64,000 nt of DNA, from contig NZ_QIBX01000005.1 of the NCBI RefSeq assembly GCF_003725995.1, positions 56,192 to 120,191 of the forward strand, in the 5' to 3' direction. Position numbers and translations under genes: made by a program. The notes under the pieces were generated by a model. That model saw only the letters and a list, made by a program, of their open reading frames with translations. It was not told where the DNA came from and did not search any database. Shown here piece after piece: positions 58,689 to 64,000 of the stretch; position 1 is the first letter of the stretch, and the number at the start of each line of letters is the position of its first letter. Source of the stretch: Slackia equolifaciens. GTDB lineage: Bacteria; Actinomycetota; Coriobacteriia; Coriobacteriales; Eggerthellaceae.

Positions 58689-58849
58689 CAAATCGCATTG
58701 TATTGATTGGGCTAGAAGAGTAACAAATTCTGGTCAAATGCGGTCAGCGGCATCATGGGTCGCATGGGCGGCAGGTATGCTGGCATGCGTATCGACGAAT
58801 CATAAGCTGCCCGGAGGGTCCGGGCGCAAGACCGAAAGAGGGGTCCTGC

Positions 58850-59707
58850 ATGAAACTTGAAACCGTTGGCGTTCCGGTCCTGTCCTGCGCAAAGGGGCAG
58901 GCGTTCGACCCGAGGTCCGTCAAGCTGATCGCGTGCGACATGGACGGCACGCTGCTTGACGAGAACTCGCAGCTGCCACCTGAGACCTTTGGCCTTGTGA
59001 AGCGCCTGCGGGAGCAGGGCATCCACTTTGCTGCAGCATCGGGCAGGCGCTTCGATACGCTTCAGGAGTTCTTCGCACCTGTGGCGCGTCTTATGGATTT
59101 TGTCGCATCCAACGGTGCCCAGGTGGTTGTGGACGGCACGCTTGTCGACCGCGAGGTGTTCTCCTATGCAGCACTCAAGCGCCTCCTTGCGCTGGTGCGC
59201 TCATTTGACTGCCTGGGACTTGTGGTGTACGACCGCACGAATAGCTATCTTCTAGATGATCCGGCTCGATACATCAAGGAATTCGATAAGGATCTGCCCA
59301 ACCCGATTCGCGTGGACGATCTTCCTGCGCCGGGTGTGAGCATCGTCAAGGCATCGGTGTTCTGCAGCGAGTCGGTGATGGATATGGCGTACGTGCTCAC
59401 GCGCGAGCTTGAATCGGATTTTGTGTTCGCGCCTTCGGGCAGTGTGTGGATAGACGTGATGCAGCGTGGCGTAAGCAAGGCTACGGGCATCGATCAGGTG
59501 ATGGCGGTCCACGGGGTGGATCCTTCGCAGCTCATGGCGTTCGGCGATTCGATGAATGATTACGAGATACTGCGCATGGCGGGCCACAGTCGCGCGATGG
59601 CGAACGGGCGCTATGCGGTCAAGCAGATTTCCAAAAAGGTAATCGGCACCAATGCCGAGCACGCCGTGCAGCGTGAACTCGCCGCGCTGCTTGAAGCCCT
59701 GGAGTAA
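58850..59707 (+). CDS. Cof-type HAD-superfamily hydrolase
   Basis: 285 residues. A haloacid-dehalogenase phosphatase of the sugar-phosphate/FMN class (Cof, C2B cap). Motif I CDMDGTLLDE (about 30) with nucleophile and acid Asp, motif II AAASGR, motif III Lys near KATGIDQV, motif IV FGDSMNDYEIL. Substrate not predictable. It is the last gene with host-like base composition before the foreign segment. Confidence 0.92.
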   Translation: MKLETVGVPVLSCAKGQAFDPRSVKLIACDMDGTLLDENSQLPPETFGLVKRLREQGIHFAAASGRRFDTLQEFFAPVARLMDFVASNGAQVVVDGTLVDREVFSYAALKRLLALVRSFDCLGLVVYDRTNSYLLDDPARYIKEFDKDLPNPIRVDDLPAPGVSIVKASVFCSESVMDMAYVLTRELESDFVFAPSGSVWIDVMQRGVSKATGIDQVMAVHGVDPSQLMAFGDSMNDYEILRMAGHSRAMANGRYAVKQISKKVIGTNAEHAVQRELAALLEALE

Positions 59708-60045
59708 TGCTCATGTACGGTAAAGAAGCAAGCAACCGAAAACAATAGATAGACCGCCAGCACTACACTATTCCGAACCAAAGACCAAAAGATAAGCATT
59801 TTGAGAAAATCTAAACTTTTGGATTTTCCTACAATGCCGACTACGGCGGAATCCCTCCCACTCCTTATATATTTCTTTCTGTATACATTGAATTTGTATT
59901 TAGTAAAATGCAGACAACACCACGGATCGGCTTTTGGCTGGACAATTCCAACCAAACACCGCAGCAGACAGTAGAAACCATTCTGAACGTTAGGAAGCCG
60001 GTATGATTGTTACATATAAGGGGAAGAAAAATTTCTTTTAGATAC
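59708..60045. other. Junction between host chromosome and the tet(W) segment
   Basis: The GC-rich host sequence gives way within about 50 bp of the HAD stop (near 59740-59760) to A+T-richer DNA that continues to about 63870. No recombinase, integrase or clear direct repeat is visible here. A minus-strand frame (59611-59955) overlaps the HAD gene's 3' end and is not accepted as a gene. Confidence 0.6.
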
Positions 60046-60074
60046 TTGTTTTCCTAAAACTGATGTGATATAAT
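60046..60074 (+). promoter_or_regulatory. Promoter of tet(W)
   Basis: TTGTTT and a perfect TATAAT with 17-bp spacing, 30 nt before the leader-peptide start. Confidence 0.75.
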
Positions 60075-60103
60075 AATTCAATACCAGAAAAGGAGTAAAA
60101 AAT

Positions 60104-60127
60104 ATGCGGCAAGGTATTCTTAAATAA
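60104..60127 (+). CDS. tet(W) leader peptide
   Basis: A 7-codon frame, MRQGILK, with an AAAGGAG ribosome site 8 nt upstream. Its last codons (TATTCTTAAAT) can pair with TTTAAGAATA around 60199-60211. Ribosomes stalled here by tetracycline would disturb folding of the leader RNA; attenuation of this type is described for tet(M)-class genes, and its use here is inference. Confidence 0.65.
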   Translation: MRQGILK

Positions 60128-60295
60128 AACTATAATCAAATAGTGGGAACAAAGGATTATGATAGTCCCTTTTGTAGGAGCTTAGTTTTTTGTACCCAAT
60201 TTAAGAATACTTTTGCCTTATCAATTTTGACATATCCCCAAAAACAGCACTCACAAACAGGTGTATGCTGTATATGTGTATGTCCGCAAATTATC

Positions 60296-60335
60296 ATCCC
60301 CAGTGGTAAAAGTATTTTACTGCTGGGGATTTTTA
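60296..60335 (+). terminator. Attenuator terminator in the tet(W) leader
   Basis: A 16-bp near-perfect stem (60296-60311 with 60315-60330) ending in TTTTT. It lies 34 nt upstream of the tet(W) start and is followed by a small GCCC / GGGC hairpin (about 60337-60349). Confidence 0.8.
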
Positions 60336-60368
60336 TGCCCTTCGGGGCAGTAAAGGGAGGACAATCAC

Positions 60369-62288
60369 ATGAAAATAATCAATATTGGAATTCTTGCCCA
60401 TGTAGACGCTGGAAAGACGACCTTGACGGAGAGCCTGCTATATGCCAGCGGAGCCATTTCAGAACCGGGGAGCGTCGAAAAAGGGACAACGAGGACGGAC
60501 ACCATGTTTTTGGAGCGGCAGCGTGGGATTACCATTCAAGCGGCAGTCACTTCCTTCCAGTGGCACAGATGTAAAGTCAACATTGTGGATACGCCCGGCC
60601 ACATGGATTTTTTGGCGGAGGTGTACCGCTCTTTGGCTGTTTTAGATGGGGCCATCTTGGTGATCTCCGCTAAAGATGGCGTGCAGGCCCAGACCCGTAT
60701 TCTGTTCCATGCCCTGCGGAAAATGAACATTCCCACCGTTATCTTTATCAACAAGATCGACCAGGCTGGCGTTGATTTGCAGAGCGTGGTTCAGTCTGTT
60801 CGGGATAAGCTCTCCGCCGATATTATCATCAAGCAGACGGTGTCGCTGTCCCCGGAAATAGTCCTGGAGGAAAATACCGACATAGAAGCATGGGATGCGG
60901 TCATCGAAAATAACGATAAATTATTGGAAAAGTATATCGCAGGAGAACCAATCAGCCGGGAAAAACTTGTGCGGGAGGAACAGCGGCGGGTTCAAGACGC
61001 CTCCCTGTTCCCGGTCTATTATGGCAGCGCCAAAAAGGGCCTTGGCATTCAACCGTTGATGGATGCGGTGACAGGGCTGTTCCAACCGATTGGGGAACAG
61101 GGGAGCGCCGCCCTATGCGGCAGCGTTTTCAAGGTGGAGTATACAGATTGCGGCCAGCGGCGTGTCTATCTACGGCTATACAGCGGAACGCTGCGCCTGC
61201 GGGATACGGTGGCCCTGGCCGGGAGAGAAAAGCTGAAAATCACAGAGATGCGTATTCCATCCAAAGGGGAAATTGTTCGGACAGACACCGCTTATCCGGG
61301 TGAAATTGTTATCCTTCCCAGCGACAGCGTGAGGTTAAACGATGTATTAGGGGACCCAACCCGGCTCCCTCGTAAAAGGTGGCGTGAGGACCCCCTCCCC
61401 ATGCTGCGGACGTCGATTGCGCCGAAAACGGCAGCGCAAAGAGAACGGCTGCTGGACGCTCTTACGCAACTTGCGGATACTGACCCGCTTTTGCGCTGCG
61501 AGGTGGATTCCATCACCCATGAGATCATTCTTTCTTTTTTGGGCCGGGTGCAGTTGGAGGTTGTTTCCGCTTTGCTGTCGGAAAAATACAAGCTTGAAAC
61601 AGTGGTAAAGGAACCCACCGTCATTTATATGGAGCGGCCGCTCAAAGCAGCCAGCCACACCATCCATATCGAGGTGCCGCCCAACCCGTTTTGGGCATCC
61701 ATCGGACTGTCTGTTACACCACTCCCGCTTGGCTCCGGTGTACAATACGAGAGCCGGGTTTCGCTGGGATACTTGAACCAGAGTTTTCAAAACGCTGTCA
61801 GGGATGGTATCCGTTACGGGCTGGAGCAGGGCTTGTTCGGCTGGAACGTAACGGACTGTAAGATTTGCTTTGAATACGGGCTTTATTACAGTCCGGTCAG
61901 CACGCCGGCGGACTTCCGCTCATTGGCCCCGATTGTATTGGAACAGGCATTGAAGGAATCAGGGACGCAACTGCTGGAACCTTATCTCTCCTTCACCCTC
62001 TATGCGCCCCGGGAATATCTTTCCAGGGCTTATCATGATGCACCGAAATACTGTGCCACCATCGAAACGGTCCAGGTAAAAAAGGATGAAGTTGTCTTTA
62101 CTGGCGAGATTCCCGCCCGCTGTATACAGGCATACCGTACTGATCTGGCCTTTTACACCAACGGGCAGAGCGTATGCCTTACAGAACTGAAAGGGTATCA
62201 GGCCGCTGTCGGCAAGCCAGTCATCCAGCCCCGCCGTCCAAACAGCCGCCTGGACAAGGTGCGCTATATGTTTCAGAAGATAATGTAA
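60369..62288 (+). CDS. tet(W): Tetracycline resistance ribosomal protection protein Tet(W)
   Basis: Elongation-factor-G-like GTPase that releases tetracycline from the ribosome. 639 residues, the standard length. G1 [10 protein letters not shown]2/switch I RGITIQ, G3 DTPGHMDF, G4 NKIDQ are at the N-terminus. Domain IV/V contains [27 protein letters not shown] and ends YCYSPVS-type [16 protein letters not shown] and DKVRYMFQ. From memory the whole protein matches Tet(W) closely and differs from Tet(O) and Tet(M) at many sites. The gene has lower GC than the surrounding chromosome and was acquired horizontally. Confidence 0.96.
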   Translation: MKIINIGILAHVDAGKTTLTESLLYASGAISEPGSVEKGTTRTDTMFLERQRGITIQAAVTSFQWHRCKVNIVDTPGHMDFLAEVYRSLAVLDGAILVISAKDGVQAQTRILFHALRKMNIPTVIFINKIDQAGVDLQSVVQSVRDKLSADIIIKQTVSLSPEIVLEENTDIEAWDAVIENNDKLLEKYIAGEPISREKLVREEQRRVQDASLFPVYYGSAKKGLGIQPLMDAVTGLFQPIGEQGSAALCGSVFKVEYTDCGQRRVYLRLYSGTLRLRDTVALAGREKLKITEMRIPSKGEIVRTDTAYPGEIVILPSDSVRLNDVLGDPTRLPRKRWREDPLPMLRTSIAPKTAAQRERLLDALTQLADTDPLLRCEVDSITHEIILSFLGRVQLEVVSALLSEKYKLETVVKEPTVIYMERPLKAASHTIHIEVPPNPFWASIGLSVTPLPLGSGVQYESRVSLGYLNQSFQNAVRDGIRYGLEQGLFGWNVTDCKICFEYGLYYSPVSTPADFRSLAPIVLEQALKESGTQLLEPYLSFTLYAPREYLSRAYHDAPKYCATIETVQVKKDEVVFTGEIPARCIQAYRTDLAFYTNGQSVCLTELKGYQAAVGKPVIQPRRPNSRLDKVRYMFQKIM

Positions 62289-62612
62289 CGTCTTGCGCAA
62301 TGCAAGCGTTCATTGCTGGCTATTGCGAAATATCATTGATAAAATCAGTATCAGAGAGGAGAAACTATTTTGAACCAGGAACAGACGAATATTACAACAT
62401 AGATGTATTGACAGTTCATACTCATAGCCGGAATATCCCGCTTGCGGAGCATAGCTTTTTTTGACCGCAAAGCATTAGGCGGGTTACAGTAAATAAAAAT
62501 GGACACGGCGATACCTCCCCGATACCGCCGTATCCTTAAAAAAGGGCGACTTTAATACACTACCCGCAATCCATTCTATAATAGGGAACAGCGGCTTTTG
62601 CGCAATATTAAA
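62289..62612. other. Non-coding stretch downstream of tet(W)
   Basis: 324 bp of A+T-rich DNA. A hairpin GGACACGGCGATA / TACCGCCGTATCC-like near 62500-62536 followed by an A run may end converging transcripts. A short frame (ends 62464) runs out of the tet(W) 3' end in another phase; its C-terminal part looks like a remnant of an element gene but matches no family I can name. Confidence 0.4.
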
Positions 62613-62661
62613 TAAAAAAGCCGATAACACATAGGTTTTTTGACCTAATGCGTTATCGGCT
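62613..62661 (-). terminator. Terminator of the radical-SAM methyltransferase gene
   Basis: On the minus strand a ~18-bp stem, AGCCGATAAC..A at the base, with a loop of six to eight A/T bases and followed by TTTTTTATT, 28 nt after the stop. Confidence 0.8.
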
Positions 62662-62688
62662 CTGCGTCTATGCGTCTGGCACTTTTAA

Positions 62689-63672
62689 TCATTTTTTTTT
62701 GAATTTATTATATGTGTTAGCTAACTGTCCACAAGCCGCGTTAATCTCTCTGCCATGAGAAACTCTCATAGTAACTTCAAGTCCTGCTTGCTCTAATTGA
62801 TGTTTGAATGCAACTATTTCCCGTTTCTGTGGTGCTTTAATTCTTGAATTGCTTGTTGGGTTGTATTGTAACACGTTAATCATAACTTTTTTGCCCCGAA
62901 ACCATTTTGCAAGTTGTCTTACATCTGAGGGCCGGTCATTTATACCCGGTAAAAGCAAATACGCAAAGACAATTTTGCGATTATGCCTTTCAGAATAGGA
63001 TAAGGCTTGCTTAACAACATCTTCAATAGCATATATGCGCATGTGAGGAATAATACGATTTCTTGCAGATTGTGTTGCTGCGTGTAAAGATATTGTCAAC
63101 TGAATTTTAAGATGTTCCTCGCGCAATTTTTTTAATTGATCGACCGGACCAACTGTTGATATGGTAATGCCGTCGGTTGGAAAGTTGAGCCCATATCTAT
63201 CTCGGAGAATATGGATTGCTTTTATCAAGTTGTCATAATTGAATAAAGGCTCTCCCATACCCATAAAAACGATACGGTTTACTTTTCGACGCAACAATAT
63301 AATCTGTTGTACGATTTCTGACGATGTTAGATTACGAACAAAGCCATTTCGCCCGGACTCACAAAAAATACAACCAACAGGACAACCGACTTGTGTGCTC
63401 ACGCAAACAGTTCCACCATCTCGCCGCTTGATAAAAACCGTTTCAATGTATTTGTTGTCTTTCAGTTCGTAAACATACTTTTCAGTATCACTGCTTTTGC
63501 AAATATTTTTTACCAACATTGATAGATTTTTTTTGCGTGGTAATTGCTTATATAATTCTTCATATAAGGCTTTTGCTTCATTCTCGCCAATAACTTCCGA
63601 CATTTCTTTGTAAGTAAATCCGTATGGATCATTCCGTACTTCCGCAGGCGTATATTTAGGTAAACGTTTCAT
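62689..63672 (-). CDS. RlmN/Cfr-family 23S rRNA (A2503) radical-SAM methyltransferase, element-borne
   Basis: 327 residues. The radical-SAM cluster C-X3-C-X2-C is at Cys97, 101, 104, and both catalytic Cys of the family are kept (Cys90 in TVCVSTQVGC and Cys314 in NAACGQL). Also present: FMGMGEPLFNYDNLIKA and LLPGINDRPSDVRQLAKW. The enzyme methylates A2503 of 23S rRNA, at C2 if RlmN-like or C8 if Cfr-like; C8 methylation gives multi-drug ribosome resistance. The motifs do not settle which. Its location beside tet(W), opposite strand and low GC show it is mobile, unlike a housekeeping rlmN. Confidence 0.85.
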   Translation of the reverse strand: MKRLPKYTPAEVRNDPYGFTYKEMSEVIGENEAKALYEELYKQLPRKKNLSMLVKNICKSSDTEKYVYELKDNKYIETVFIKRRDGGTVCVSTQVGCPVGCIFCESGRNGFVRNLTSSEIVQQIILLRRKVNRIVFMGMGEPLFNYDNLIKAIHILRDRYGLNFPTDGITISTVGPVDQLKKLREEHLKIQLTISLHAATQSARNRIIPHMRIYAIEDVVKQALSYSERHNRKIVFAYLLLPGINDRPSDVRQLAKWFRGKKVMINVLQYNPTSNSRIKAPQKREIVAFKHQLEQAGLEVTMRVSHGREINAACGQLANTYNKFKKK

Positions 63673-63688
63673 TTTTATATCCTTTCTT

Positions 63689-63874
63689 CTAAATAATAAA
63701 AGTTTGTTTTTCTGTATTTTTGATTACAATCTCTAATTTTTCTACATCAATGATATGCGTCAATTTGCATTTAGGGCAGAAAAGAGGAAAATCTTTTAAT
63801 ACAGTATTATGAAATACTTGAACTCTCGTCTTTCCGTTACAAATCGGACATTTTATCCAATATTTTTTAAGCAT
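63689..63874 (-). CDS. Cysteine-rich KTR domain protein
   Basis: 61 residues from the ATG at 63874. A two-knuckle zinc ribbon: CPICNGKTRVQVF (with the KTR motif) and FPLFCPKCKLTHII. Small proteins of this family are common passengers of Gram-positive conjugative elements carrying tet genes; function unknown. It ends 16 nt before the methyltransferase start. The frame remains open upstream for 11 codons, but those lie in the insertion sequence, whose end abuts this start codon. Confidence 0.8.
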   Translation of the reverse strand: MLKKYWIKCPICNGKTRVQVFHNTVLKDFPLFCPKCKLTHIIDVEKLEIVIKNTEKQTFII

Positions 63875-64000
63875 GGGACTGCGGACGAAAAGTTGGACGC
63901 GATTCACGCGTCCGGAAGGGGGTCCGCATGTATGATAGGGACGTGGTGGAGCTTGCGCTGCTCGCCCTGGAGGAGGGCATGACGCACGCCGAGGCCGCCG
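63874..64000 (+). mobile_element. Left end of an IS3/IS150-like insertion sequence (cut by window edge)
   Basis: Base composition jumps back to GC-rich at 63874. The likely terminus starts TGGGACTGCGGACGAAAAG, beginning with the TG expected of IS3-family ends, and a transposase reading frame begins 54 bp inside. The other end is outside the window, so the inverted repeat cannot be confirmed. Confidence 0.55.
63928..64000 (+). CDS. Transposase orfA-like helix-turn-helix protein, partial
   Basis: 24 codons before the window ends: MYDRDVVELALLALEEGM followed by THAEAA. The start of a helix-turn-helix DNA-binding domain as in IS3-family orfA products. A GGGGG purine tract lies 9 nt upstream. Identity is tentative because of the short length. 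Confidence 0.6.
   Translation, partial: MYDRDVVELALLALEEGMTHAEAA

Noticed and set aside
59611..59955. A 114-codon minus-strand frame at the host/element junction
   Set aside because: Overlaps the HAD gene's 3' end, changes composition midway and has no ribosome site; possibly a remnant but not supportable.

Overview
The window comes from a GC-rich Gram-positive chromosome, most likely a gut actinobacterium of the Coriobacteriia (Eggerthellaceae). This is inferred from base composition, from lipoproteins combined with the absence of outer-membrane export genes, and from a C-P lyase operon that ends in a PHP-domain cyclic phosphodiesterase of the type characterised in Eggerthella lenta. The last ~4 kb are clearly foreign: A+T-richer DNA carrying the tetracycline-resistance gene tet(W), then the left end of a GC-rich insertion sequence cut by the window edge.

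Layout. 1-6.5 kb: a frameshifted secreted subtilase, NADP-type glutamate dehydrogenase and an AI-2E-family permease. 6.9-18.4 kb: a complete phosphonate locus, phnD-C-E-E (uptake), phnG-H-I-J-K-M-L (C-P lyase) and phnPP. 18.4-31 kb: an AIM24-family protein, then a co-directional block of uncharacterised genes: a membrane protein, a zinc-ribbon protein, a 591-residue protein, two paralogous Ser/Thr-kinase/Sel1 proteins, an OmpA-like lipoprotein, two coiled-coil proteins and a four-helix membrane protein. 31-36 kb: rnhA, tRNA-Cys and tRNA-Gly, a short alkyltransferase-like protein, a lipoprotein and ffh. 36-41 kb: the glycolytic cluster gap-pgk-tpiA-gpmI. 41.5-46.3 kb: the aromatic amino-acid cluster tyrA-aroC-pheA-aroE/aroK, the last a fusion. 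46.4-48 kb: tRNA-Val, a second identical tRNA-Gly, secG and tRNA-Leu. 48.6-52.3 kb: two Na+-coupled amino-acid/dicarboxylate symporters and an RmlD-like protein lacking its catalytic tyrosine. 52.6-58.3 kb: a Bce-type module (response regulator, histidine kinase broken by a stop codon, ABC ATPase and large FtsX permease). 58.8 kb: a Cof-type HAD phosphatase. 59.8-63.9 kb: the resistance segment with tet(W) and its attenuator leader, an RlmN/Cfr-family radical-SAM methyltransferase and a KTR zinc-ribbon protein.

The most unusual non-coding signal is a family of long intergenic hairpins (four copies, three in the phn operon and one before tpiA). They share an internal core but have different, self-complementary outer stems, and each sits 48-77 nt upstream of a start codon. 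A second family (two good copies of about 195 bp and one diverged relative) looks like a MITE. Among protein loci, the kinase/OmpA/coiled-coil block at 21.7-31.0 kb is the best candidate for an undescribed multi-component system. No CRISPR array, rRNA gene or replication origin was seen.
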